From positions 496,001-560,000 of the forward strand of contig NZ_JAPQES010000001.1 of assembly GCF_026735165.1 (NCBI RefSeq): DNA of 64,000 bases, written 5' to 3'. The notes beneath the pieces were generated by a model. That model ran no database searches, was not told where the DNA came from, and worked only from the letters and a program-made list of their open reading frames with translations. The first letter of the stretch is position 1. Each line of letters starts with the position of its first letter. This document shows, piece after piece, positions 9,253 to 17,475 of this stretch. Made by a program: the position numbers and the translations under genes. This DNA is from Clostridium ganghwense (lineage in GTDB: Bacteria > Bacillota > Clostridia > Clostridiales > Clostridiaceae).

Positions 9253-10323
9253 CTATTGATTTAATATTCTATTCCACTTATCAATCCAATCTTTTTTCAC
9301 AGAATTCACGAATGTATTATCTATAACATTTGCTTTTTCTAAGCTTTTACCATATGTTAAATTTTTGCTTTCTTCTTCTGAAAGTTTAACTTCAACATTT
9401 ACAGGAGATTCACCTAGTGCTTTCGCTGTTTTTGTTTGAACCTCTTTGCTTAGTGCATAATTCATGAATTTTAAAGCCAATTCTTTATTTTTTGAGTTTT
9501 TAACTATATTTATTGTATTGAAATTTAAATATGCCCCTTCTTCAGGATCAATAAATTTAACATTAGGATTTGCTTCTTTTACCTTTTGATAAGCAAAATC
9601 TGCTATTACTGCTGCTGCAATTTCACCATTAGAGAACATATTTGCAAGATCTGATGATCTTTTATATGTTTTTACCAAATTAGGCTTTATTGCTTCTAAT
9701 TGTTTAAATGCAGCTTCTCCCTTATCATTCTTAACATCAGCTCCTGCTTGAATTGCTGCTGAATAAACAACTGCTGGTCCAAAAGTAGTAGTTATATCTG
9801 GTATTGATACTTTACCCTTTAAAGCTGGATTCCATAAATCTTTCCATGATTTCATTTCAAAATTAACCTTTGATGGGTCATATGCTATAGCTGCTCTATT
9901 TAAAGTATATGCTGGTCCGTACCCTTGCTCTATCAAATATTTAGCTTTTTCAGTTGAATTCTTAGAATTTGGTACTTTGCTGTAATCCACTTTCTCAAAT
10001 AACCCTTGTTCAACACCTTCTTGTGCAAAAGATTCAGATAAATATATTATGTCAATATTGCTATTTGGATTAGCTTTTAATTTAGTTAATCTTTCAGAGT
10101 TATTTCCTGTTTCTAAAACTATTTTTACGTTATTTTCTTTTTCGAATGGTTTAAATACATTTTCCCAAAGCTTGTCTTCATCGTATCCCCATGTTGAAAT
10201 TACAAGTTGAGTTGGCTTACTGCTGTCTTTTTTATCAGCAGCCTCTTTTTTATTTGTACCGCAAGCTGCAAACATTGTAGTAGTTAAAATTGTCATTAGA
10301 AATAAAGCAATTTTTTTCTTCAT
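9253..10323 (-). CDS. ABC transporter substrate-binding lipoprotein, PotD/Fbp-like
   Basis: 356 residues. A lipoprotein signal peptide ends in MFAAC with the modified cysteine at residue 21. The mature part is a type II periplasmic binding protein of the polyamine/iron-type cluster (STWGYDEDKLWENVFKPFE near the start; IAAAVIADFAYQKV and AYLNFNTINIVKNSKNKELA later). It would capture the substrate outside the membrane for the permeases encoded upstream. Polyamine is the substrate of the best-known relatives, but the two deaminases in the same operon make a purine or purine derivative at least as likely. Good ribosome site (AGGAGGAGTAAG). Confidence 0.85.
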   Translation of the reverse strand: MKKKIALFLMTILTTTMFAACGTNKKEAADKKDSSKPTQLVISTWGYDEDKLWENVFKPFEKENNVKIVLETGNNSERLTKLKANPNSNIDIIYLSESFAQEGVEQGLFEKVDYSKVPNSKNSTEKAKYLIEQGYGPAYTLNRAAIAYDPSKVNFEMKSWKDLWNPALKGKVSIPDITTTFGPAVVYSAAIQAGADVKNDKGEAAFKQLEAIKPNLVKTYKRSSDLANMFSNGEIAAAVIADFAYQKVKEANPNVKFIDPEEGAYLNFNTINIVKNSKNKELALKFMNYALSKEVQTKTAKALGESPVNVEVKLSEEESKNLTYGKSLEKANVIDNTFVNSVKKDWIDKWNRILNQ

Positions 10324-10350
10324 AATTTTCTTACTCCTCCTAAGTTTATT

Positions 10351-11391
10351 TTAAACTAATATTATTTTATTTGAAGGTAAATATAAATTCACCTTATCAC
10401 CCTGTTTATACTTTACGTCACTGCTTTCATTTACAACTAAAATTCCTAAGTCTGTTTCTACTGTGTACTGATATTTGTCACCTAAATATGTGCGGATTCC
10501 AACTATTCCATTTATAACATTAGTATTTTTATCTTCTTTTAGTATCTCTATATCATCTGGTCTTATAGTCCCTTTTATCTTTTTAGAATTTAATTTATTT
10601 TCATAATCACATTCAAACTTAACACCTGCATTTGACATATAAACATTTTCTTCTACTGCTTCAACATCAATGAAATTTTCAAAACCTACAAATCTAGCTA
10701 CAAATTCTGTAGAAGGATAATTATATATATTTTCTGGAGTATCATACTGCTCAATAACTCCTTTATTCATAACCGCAACCTTATCGGAAATAGAAAAACA
10801 TTCTTCCTGATCGTGAGTAACAAAAACTGTAGTTATACCTAGTTGCTGCTGAAGCTTTCTTATTTCTATTCTCATTTTTAATCTCAGTTTTGCATCAAGA
10901 TTACTTAGAGGTTCATCTAAAAGAAGAAGATCAGGCTTTATAACCAGTGCTCTAGCTATTGCAACCCTTTGTCTTTGTCCTCCTGAGAGTTCTTTTGGAT
11001 ATCTATTTTTGTAATCACCTAAATCAACAACTTCTAATATCTTATTAACTTTCTCATTGATTTCTGCTTTATTTACTTTTTTCATTTTTAATCCAAAAGC
11101 TACATTATCAAAAACCGTTAAATGAGGGAATAATGCATAGCTCTGGAATACTAGTCCGAAATTTCTCTTATGAACAGGAATTTTTGTATAGTCTTTTTCA
11201 TTAAAAACAAATTGTCCTCCTGTTGGTTCTATAAAACCTGCAATAACCCTTAAAGTAGTAGTCTTACCACATCCACTAGGTCCTAATAAAGAAATCAGTT
11301 GTCCTTTTTCTATATCCAAATTTAAATCTTTCAGTATATCTGTTTTTCCATCATATGAAACTTTTATATTTTTCAAATTTATTATTGCCAT
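10351..11391 (-). CDS. ABC transporter ATP-binding protein, PotA/spermidine-putrescine type
   Basis: 346 residues. Walker A GPSGCGKTT at 37-45, Q-loop VFQSYALFPH, signature LSGGQRQRVAIARAL from 135, Walker B LLLLDEPLSNLD ending near 166, H-loop FVTHDQEE. The C-terminal 100 residues form a TOBE-type regulatory domain. Belongs to the cluster of polyamine, iron, sulfate and sugar importers. It powers the two permeases encoded 16 bases upstream; the binding protein follows 27 bases downstream. Confidence 0.92.
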   Translation of the reverse strand: MAIINLKNIKVSYDGKTDILKDLNLDIEKGQLISLLGPSGCGKTTTLRVIAGFIEPTGGQFVFNEKDYTKIPVHKRNFGLVFQSYALFPHLTVFDNVAFGLKMKKVNKAEINEKVNKILEVVDLGDYKNRYPKELSGGQRQRVAIARALVIKPDLLLLDEPLSNLDAKLRLKMRIEIRKLQQQLGITTVFVTHDQEECFSISDKVAVMNKGVIEQYDTPENIYNYPSTEFVARFVGFENFIDVEAVEENVYMSNAGVKFECDYENKLNSKKIKGTIRPDDIEILKEDKNTNVINGIVGIRTYLGDKYQYTVETDLGILVVNESSDVKYKQGDKVNLYLPSNKIILV

Positions 11392-11407
11392 AATAACCCT
11401 CCAAAAT

Positions 11408-12190
11408 CTATTTTGAAAAATAGCTTAATCCTAAAGTTTTTTCCACAATAAACATTATTACAATAGTCATAATCATAAGCATAACCGACAAAGCTGATAC
11501 TGTCGGATCATAATTGTATTCTATGTAGCTCATCATATTGATTGGTAGAGTGCTTACTCCAGGTCCTGTTAAAAATATTGATACAGGTACATTATTAAAT
11601 GAATTTATAAAAGCTAACATGAATGCAGCTATAACCCCGGATGTTATATTAGGAAATACTACCATAAAAAAAGTTTTTACATTGTTCGCACCTAAACTTA
11701 CAGCAGCTTCTTCTATTGAATAATCAAAGCTTTCAAGACTTGACGCAATAACCCTTATTATATAAGGAATTATTATAACAGTATGTCCTATTATTAAGCT
11801 TGCAAAAATAGGTAATTTCAGTTTTATAATAATAAAATTGAATAATGAAAATCCAAAAACTATACCAGGCACTATTATAGGAGAAAAGAATATATTCTTT
11901 AAAATTGCTTTTCCTTTAAATTCATATCTGCTCAAAGCATATGCTGCAGGTATTCCTAAGATAAGCGCAACTATTGTAGCTAATACCGAAATCTGAATAC
12001 TTGTTTTAAATGTTCTCATAAACATTTCTGAGTTAAATATATTTGAAAACCACTTAATACTGAAGCCTTTAGGCGGAAAAGTAATATAAGTATCAGGTCC
12101 AAAAGCTGTTGTTACAATTATCACCAAAGGTGCAAACAAGAATATATAAATCAAAATTACGAAAAATGTTAGCAGTTTACTTCTCTTCAC
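11408..12190 (-). CDS. ABC transporter permease, PotC-like
   Basis: 260 residues with about six membrane helices. The cytoplasmic EAA loop that contacts the ATPase is visible as EEAAVSLGANNVKTFFMVVFP-type sequence near residue 160 (EEAAVSLGA). It is the second of two permeases and starts one base after the first gene ends, which suggests translational coupling and a heterodimeric channel. Confidence 0.9.
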   Translation of the reverse strand: MKRSKLLTFFVILIYIFLFAPLVIIVTTAFGPDTYITFPPKGFSIKWFSNIFNSEMFMRTFKTSIQISVLATIVALILGIPAAYALSRYEFKGKAILKNIFFSPIIVPGIVFGFSLFNFIIIKLKLPIFASLIIGHTVIIIPYIIRVIASSLESFDYSIEEAAVSLGANNVKTFFMVVFPNITSGVIAAFMLAFINSFNNVPVSIFLTGPGVSTLPINMMSYIEYNYDPTVSALSVMLMIMTIVIMFIVEKTLGLSYFSK

Positions 12191-12191
12191 T

Positions 12192-13022
12192 TTAAACCCC
12201 TCTTTCGTTTAACCTACTGGCCAATTTGTTTATTATAAATATTACAGTTACAGTACTTATACTCATGATGGCTGCTACTACAGAAGCCGAATTCCAATCT
12301 CCAAGGGTCATAGTTTTTTGATATATTAGAGTGGATAATACCATATTCTTGTTTCCCCCTAATAATTGAGGTGTAGTATAAGTAGTTAATGCTCCTGTAA
12401 AAACTAAAACAGATCCAACAATTAGTCCTGGAATACTTAAAGGAAATATAACCTTAAAGAAAGCTTTAATTCTACTTGCACCTAAGCTTTCTGCAGCCTC
12501 TAAAAGATCATTTTCTATATTTTCCATAACTCCAACAAGTGATACTATCATTAAAGGGAGAAATAAATAAACCGTACCTATTATAATGGCAAACTCTGTA
12601 TAGAGAAGCTTAACTGGCTCTTTAATAAGCCCTATATTCATAAGAAATGTATTTACTATTCCATTCTTACCTAAAATAGTCATCCAGGCAAAAGATCTTA
12701 CAACGGAATTGGTCAAAAGTGGGAAAACTGTGCAGGCAATCAATACGCCTCTTATGTTTTTATTACTTCTAGAAATGAAATACGCTACAGGTATTCCTAA
12801 AACCACTGAAATAACAGATGTAATTAGAGCTATATTTAAAGTTCTTTTAAATATTTCAACATAATATTGATCCTTAAAAAATGCAATATATTGTTGAAAA
12901 TTTATGCCTGTTTTATCTACAAAAGTAGGTAATATTATGTACACAAGTGGTATAAATAAGAATATGAATATTAATGCAATACCAGGAATCAATAATAAAT
13001 ATAGCCATTTATTTTTCTTCAT
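12192..13022 (-). CDS. ABC transporter permease, PotB-like
   Basis: 276 residues, about six membrane helices, N-terminal helix about 6-30. The EAA loop reads LEAAESLGASRIKAFF. First gene of the six-gene operon PotB-like, PotC-like, PotA-like, binding protein, adenine deaminase, amidohydrolase. Its ribosome site (GAAAGGAAGAAG) lies just before the ATG. The promoter and a palindrome lie 65 to 150 bases upstream. Confidence 0.9.
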   Translation of the reverse strand: MKKNKWLYLLLIPGIALIFIFLFIPLVYIILPTFVDKTGINFQQYIAFFKDQYYVEIFKRTLNIALITSVISVVLGIPVAYFISRSNKNIRGVLIACTVFPLLTNSVVRSFAWMTILGKNGIVNTFLMNIGLIKEPVKLLYTEFAIIIGTVYLFLPLMIVSLVGVMENIENDLLEAAESLGASRIKAFFKVIFPLSIPGLIVGSVLVFTGALTTYTTPQLLGGNKNMVLSTLIYQKTMTLGDWNSASVVAAIMSISTVTVIFIINKLASRLNERGV

Positions 13023-13084
13023 AAATCTTCTTCCTTTCTCTCAAATAAAACTTTTCTGCTGAACTTATACATATTTTTCAATTA

Positions 13085-13112
13085 TTAATATTCGTATATG
13101 TACGAATATTAA
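13085..13112. promoter_or_regulatory. Perfect palindrome in the leader of the transporter-deaminase operon
   Basis: Twelve-base arms around a 4-base centre; core ATTCGTA-TATG-TACGAAT. It lies about 30 bases downstream of the -10 box, so it could be an operator blocking elongation or initiation, or an RNA hairpin. No T-run follows, so it is not a terminator. The binding protein is not known to me. Confidence 0.65.
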
Positions 13113-13141
13113 ACTACTCATTTGGTTTATAATTCACTTTT

Positions 13142-13170
13142 AGTATAGCATCTACATTTTTTCAAGTCAA
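13142..13170 (-). promoter_or_regulatory. Sigma-A promoter of the transporter-deaminase operon
   Basis: On the minus strand TTGACT (13165-13170), 17-base spacer ending in TGC, TATACT (13142-13147). Near-consensus with an extended -10 feature. Confidence 0.85.
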
Positions 13171-13203
13171 TAATTTTTATTAATCTATAATGTAGTACAC
13201 AAA

Positions 13204-13255
13204 AAAACTTCTTAAGAATTTTTATATCTAAATTTAAAAATTCTTAAGAAGTTTT
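13204..13255. terminator. Strong terminator between the BCCT gene and the transporter-deaminase operon
   Basis: About 20-base complementary arms with core ACTTCTTAAGAATTTTTA and its inverse, A-run on one side and T-run on the other. It lies 16 bases past the BCCT stop and can work in both directions. Confidence 0.9.
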
Positions 13256-13270
13256 TTATCATAATTCTAT

Positions 13271-14818
13271 TTAAACTGTTCTTACGCTCTTCTTTCTACT
13301 ATCTTTTAATTCTTTTTCAACTTCATCTTCTAATAGTATCTTTTCTTTTTCTTCCTTCAAACTTTTCTTAAAGGAAACCATAGCAAATATCATTATAAAT
13401 GCAAATGGAAATGCAGCTAATATGGAGGCAGTTTGAATCATTTTGAGACCCCCTGCTAATAAAAATATAATAGTTAAAGCACCTTGAAGTATTCCCCACA
13501 CAACTTTTTTTAAATTTTTAGGATTTAAATCTCCTTTTGAAGAAAGCATAGCTAATACAAAAGTAGATGAATCAGCTGAAGTAATAAAGAATATCATTGA
13601 TAGTATCATGACTAGATTACATATAAAAAATCCTAAAGGATATTTACTAAGAACCATAAAAAATGCTGTTTGTGTCTTTTTAGCAGCTTCTAAAGCTAGT
13701 GAATGATCTACATTAAATCCTATTGTTCCAAATACAGCAAACCATATAAAACATAATAAAGATGGTATTATTAAAACTCCTAATAAAAATTCTCTTATAG
13801 TTCTTCCTCTTGAAATTCTGGCAATAAATATTCCTACAGGAGGTGCCCATGCTATCCACCATCCCCAATAAAACAATGTCCAATCATTATACCAACCACC
13901 GTGTAAAAATATGTTATTGTTAGTGGTCACCAGTTCTTTACCATATATCGCCAGTCCACTAAATAAATTTTTAAATATGCTTGATGTAGGTCCTACTATT
14001 ACAGCAAGCCCAATCATTAATGCTGCTATGAAAAGATTAATGTTTGACAAAATTTTTATACCCTTGTTAATTCCCACAATAGCTGAAGTCATATAACATA
14101 TAGTAACTATACCTATTATTATTAGCTTTATTTTTATATTTTCAGGTATGTCAAATAAAAAATTAAGTCCTGCATTAATTTGCAAAGTTCCAAGGCCAAG
14201 AGAAGTAACAACCCCAGCTACTGTTGCAAATATTGTGAATATATCTATAACATTACCAAGCCATCCTTCAGCTCTTTTTTCTCCAATTATTGGAATAAGT
14301 GCACTACTCATTAAAGCAGGCTTTCCTTTTCTATACTGCATATATGCCAATATTAATGCAAGAATAGCATAACATGCCCACGCTGATGTACCCCAATGCA
14401 AAAATACTTTTTTTAAAGCAAACATTTTTGCTTCTTCAGTAAATGGTTCCACATTAAGAGGATTTGTATAGTGCACTAGTGGTTCTGCAACGGACCAAAA
14501 AACAAGTCCCATTCCCATACCTGCACAAAAAAGCATTGCAAGCCATGATATGAAACCGTATTCAGCCTTTTCATCATCTTTTCCCAACTTTACTTTTCCT
14601 ACTTTACTGAATATAAGGTAAACACAAAATATAAAAAAACTCAAAATAACACCAGAGTAAAACCAATAGAATTTATTAAGTAAAAAATTCAGAGCATTAC
14701 TTGATGCTGTTTCAAAAGTTTCAATATTAAAAAATGCATAAATTAAAATAAGTATTAAACTAATACTTGAAATATAGAACACCTTGTCCTTTTTGATTCT
14801 ATCAATAATAGAAGTCAC
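13271..14818 (-). CDS. BCCT family transporter (betaine/carnitine/choline type), first of a divergent pair
   Basis: 515 residues from a GTG start at 14816-14818, chosen because AAGGAGGGG lies 6 bases upstream; the longer frame would put this site inside the coding region. Twelve membrane helices. Family signatures: GMGLVFWSVAEPLVHY near residue 85, WGWWIAWAPPVGIFIARISRGRTIREF near 315, and DSSTFVLAMLSS near 410. BCCT carriers import betaine, carnitine, choline or similar quaternary amines, for osmoprotection or catabolism. No catabolic genes (grd, cut, cai) lie nearby, so osmoprotectant uptake is the simpler reading. It diverges from a second BCCT gene. Confidence 0.92.
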   Translation of the reverse strand: MTSIIDRIKKDKVFYISSISLILILIYAFFNIETFETASSNALNFLLNKFYWFYSGVILSFFIFCVYLIFSKVGKVKLGKDDEKAEYGFISWLAMLFCAGMGMGLVFWSVAEPLVHYTNPLNVEPFTEEAKMFALKKVFLHWGTSAWACYAILALILAYMQYRKGKPALMSSALIPIIGEKRAEGWLGNVIDIFTIFATVAGVVTSLGLGTLQINAGLNFLFDIPENIKIKLIIIGIVTICYMTSAIVGINKGIKILSNINLFIAALMIGLAVIVGPTSSIFKNLFSGLAIYGKELVTTNNNIFLHGGWYNDWTLFYWGWWIAWAPPVGIFIARISRGRTIREFLLGVLIIPSLLCFIWFAVFGTIGFNVDHSLALEAAKKTQTAFFMVLSKYPLGFFICNLVMILSMIFFITSADSSTFVLAMLSSKGDLNPKNLKKVVWGILQGALTIIFLLAGGLKMIQTASILAAFPFAFIMIFAMVSFKKSLKEEKEKILLEDEVEKELKDSRKKSVRTV

Positions 14819-15052
14819 ATATTTCCCCTCCTTAAGCAACAACTTACATAATATCATAAGATGTATGTTTAAACAACTTTATTATAGCATATAAGTTGCC
14901 ACTTGTAAAATATGTAAATCAACTTTAATAATGATATATAAGTAAATATTATCCTACTTAAATGTAATAAATATTTTTTGTTCTATCATCTTATAGCATG
15001 AATACTCTTATTGAAATTAATAAAGAATAACTATAGAAAGAGGTGATTTAAA

Positions 15053-16690
15053 ATGAAGGACGATATTAACGAAAGACTTGAAGAAAAGTTATATAGCAGA
15101 AACTTCACTAAATTTGGTCTAGATATGAATCCAGTTGTATCTATAGGTGCTGGACTCATTATTCTGCTTTTTTCCGGATATGCACTTCTAAATTTAGAGC
15201 GTGCAAATGAAGTTTTCGTGAGTGTTAAAAATGTAATTATATCTAAAGGGGATTGGCTTTTTATATTATCTAGTAACTTTTTTATTGGAATTTGCATATT
15301 TCTTGCATTTTCAAGATTAGGTAATGTTAAAATAGGTGGAGTTAATGCTGAACCTGAGTTTACAAACTTTGCATGGTATTCAATGTTAATATCTGCTGGT
15401 ATGGGAATTGGATTAATGTTCTGGTCAGTTGGGGAACCTTTATATCATTTTACATTTACTCCTCCAATTTTCCAAAGCAAAAATGCAATTAATTCAGCTT
15501 TGGCAACTACTTTTTTTCACTGGGGAATACATCCCTGGGCAATATATGCATTATTATCTTTAGCTTTAACATTTTTTGCTTACAATAAAAATCTGCCACT
15601 TTCTTTAAGGTCTGTATTTTACCCAATATTAAAAGATAAAGTATTCGGTATTATAGGTGATATCATTGATATAACTGCAGTGGTAGCATGTCTATTTGGA
15701 CTGGCAACTTCACTTGGTCTTGGTGTACAGCAAATTAATAGTGGTTTAAATTATTTATTAGGAATACCTTTTGATGTTAAAATACAAGTTGTATTAATTG
15801 CTATTATTACTTTTATAGCTACTATATCTGTGGTTTCTGGAATAGATAAAGGAGTTAAATTCTTATCCGAATTAAATATTAAGATAGCTTTTATATTTAT
15901 GATTGCTATTTTTATTCTTGGACCAACATTATATATACTAAGTTTATTTTCTAATGCTTTAGGTATTTACTTAAATGACTTTATTAAATCTTCTTTTTTT
16001 ATATCACCAAAAGACAAGAGTTGGCAAGGTAGTTGGTCTGTATTTTATCTTGCATGGTGGATATCTTGGTCTCCATTTGTTGGAATGTTCATCGCAAGAA
16101 TATCTAAAGGACGAACAATTAGAGAATTTGTATTAGCAGTATTATTTGTTCCATCTCTTTTATCATTTATATGGTTATCAATATTTGGCGGTAACGCTAT
16201 ATATATAAATGAGCAAGTTAATGGAAAATTATTTGCAGTGGTACAGGATAATCTTCCAGTCGCTTTATTTGAGATGGTAAGTTATTTAAATATACCAATT
16301 TTATCAGGTATTATAAAAACTATTTTATCAATAATAGGTACATTATTAGTTATCTCATTTTTTGTTACTTCAAGTGATTCTGGTTCATTAGTTGTAGATA
16401 ATATTACATCAGGAGGAAAATTAGATTCGCCAGTACCTCAAAGAATATTTTGGGCTGTAATGGAAGGATTTGTAGCTGCCATATTACTATTAATTGGCGG
16501 TAAAAAAGCTCTTTCTGCATTGCAAACAGCTGTAATTGCTACAGGACTTCCCTTTGCAATTTTGTTAACTATAACCAGCATATTGCTTGTGGAAAGTATC
16601 CATCATTCTTATAAAAAACAAAAAAGAATTAAAGATATAAAATTATATAACAGCATCATTGAACATACTTCTGAAGAAAATGAAAAATGA
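15053..16690 (+). CDS. BCCT family transporter, second of a divergent pair
   Basis: 545 residues, start ATG after AGAGGTGAT. Twelve membrane helices with GMGIGLMFWSVGEPLYHF, YLAWWISWSPFVGMFIARISKGRTIREF and SDSGSLVVDNITSGG. Longer N-terminus than the first copy (a charged stretch of about 25 residues), and the sequence is clearly divergent from its neighbour, so this is not a recent duplication. The two genes share a 230-base divergent promoter region. Substrate is probably betaine-like. The two-component system begins just downstream with its own promoter. Confidence 0.92.
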   Translation: MKDDINERLEEKLYSRNFTKFGLDMNPVVSIGAGLIILLFSGYALLNLERANEVFVSVKNVIISKGDWLFILSSNFFIGICIFLAFSRLGNVKIGGVNAEPEFTNFAWYSMLISAGMGIGLMFWSVGEPLYHFTFTPPIFQSKNAINSALATTFFHWGIHPWAIYALLSLALTFFAYNKNLPLSLRSVFYPILKDKVFGIIGDIIDITAVVACLFGLATSLGLGVQQINSGLNYLLGIPFDVKIQVVLIAIITFIATISVVSGIDKGVKFLSELNIKIAFIFMIAIFILGPTLYILSLFSNALGIYLNDFIKSSFFISPKDKSWQGSWSVFYLAWWISWSPFVGMFIARISKGRTIREFVLAVLFVPSLLSFIWLSIFGGNAIYINEQVNGKLFAVVQDNLPVALFEMVSYLNIPILSGIIKTILSIIGTLLVISFFVTSSDSGSLVVDNITSGGKLDSPVPQRIFWAVMEGFVAAILLLIGGKKALSALQTAVIATGLPFAILLTITSILLVESIHHSYKKQKRIKDIKLYNSIIEHTSEENEK

Positions 16691-16722
16691 CATATACCCA
16701 TCTTCCTTTCCTAATACTATGT

Positions 16723-16766
16723 TATAATACAGTTGAGTATACATAACGTGTAGCAGCATGTATACT
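16723..16766 (+). promoter_or_regulatory. -10 box and inverted repeat upstream of the response regulator
   Basis: TATAAT at 16723-16728 is followed by AGTATACA (16736-16743), 15 bases, and TGTATACT (16759-16766). The repeat begins about where transcription should start and ends 31 bases before the ATG. It may be an autoregulatory operator or an RNA hairpin. No convincing -35 is visible. Confidence 0.55.
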
Positions 16767-16797
16767 TAACAAAAATATGATAAGTGAGGAAATTAAG

Positions 16798-17475
16798 ATG
16801 AGTACAAAAAAAGTATTGATTGCTGACGATGAAGCCCTTATAAGAAAACTTGTAAAAGACTTTTTAAAAAAGCAAGATTTTATTGTAATAGAAGCTGAAG
16901 ATGGCCAGCAGGCATTGGATATTTTTTTTAAAGAGCAGGATTTTGATATTGTTATGCTGGATGTAATGATGCCAATCTATGATGGATGGTCTGTTTGCAG
17001 AGAAATTAGAACAGAATCAAATGTTCCTATAATTATGCTTACCGCAAGAGATCAGGAAAATGATGAATTATTTGGATTCGAGCTTGGAGCAGATGAGTAC
17101 ATAACTAAGCCTTTTAGTCTTAATATACTATCAGCAAGAATACAATCATTATTAAAACGTACCAATAGCACCAATAAATCAATATTGTCCTTTGATGGAT
17201 TAGATATAGATAAGGATAAGCACAGCGTTAGTATGGATGGTTGTAATTTAGATTTAAGTCCTACTGAATATGATCTTCTTTTTTATATGGCTGAAAATAA
17301 AGGAATTGCCCTAAGTCGAGAGCAGCTTTTAAATTCAGTATGGGGTTATGATTACTTGGGAGATGTAAGAACAGTAGATACCCATATAAAAAGACTTAGA
17401 TTAAAACTAGGTGATAAAAGCAACTTCATCCAAACTGTAAGAGGACTGGGATATAGATTTGAGGTGACTAAATGA
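16798..17475 (+). CDS. OmpR/PhoB family response regulator
   Basis: 225 residues from ATG at 16798 (MSTKKVLIADDE), preferred over an upstream in-frame ATG because GTGAGGA lies 7 bases before it. Receiver domain: acidic pair D10-D11, phospho-acceptor D55 (VMLDVMMP), conserved K in ITKPF. C-terminal winged helix with SPTEYDLLFYMAENKG and VRTVDTHIKRLRLKLG. It overlaps the following kinase gene by 4 bases (ATGA). The likely target is the convergent secreted repeat protein gene, whose promoter carries 11-base-phased direct repeats of the kind such regulators bind. Confidence 0.95.
   Translation: MSTKKVLIADDEALIRKLVKDFLKKQDFIVIEAEDGQQALDIFFKEQDFDIVMLDVMMPIYDGWSVCREIRTESNVPIIMLTARDQENDELFGFELGADEYITKPFSLNILSARIQSLLKRTNSTNKSILSFDGLDIDKDKHSVSMDGCNLDLSPTEYDLLFYMAENKGIALSREQLLNSVWGYDYLGDVRTVDTHIKRLRLKLGDKSNFIQTVRGLGYRFEVTK

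Noticed and set aside
13023-13141. Possible purine riboswitch upstream of the transporter-deaminase operon
   Set aside because: The leader is short and lacks the conserved purine aptamer loops; only a DNA palindrome is visible.
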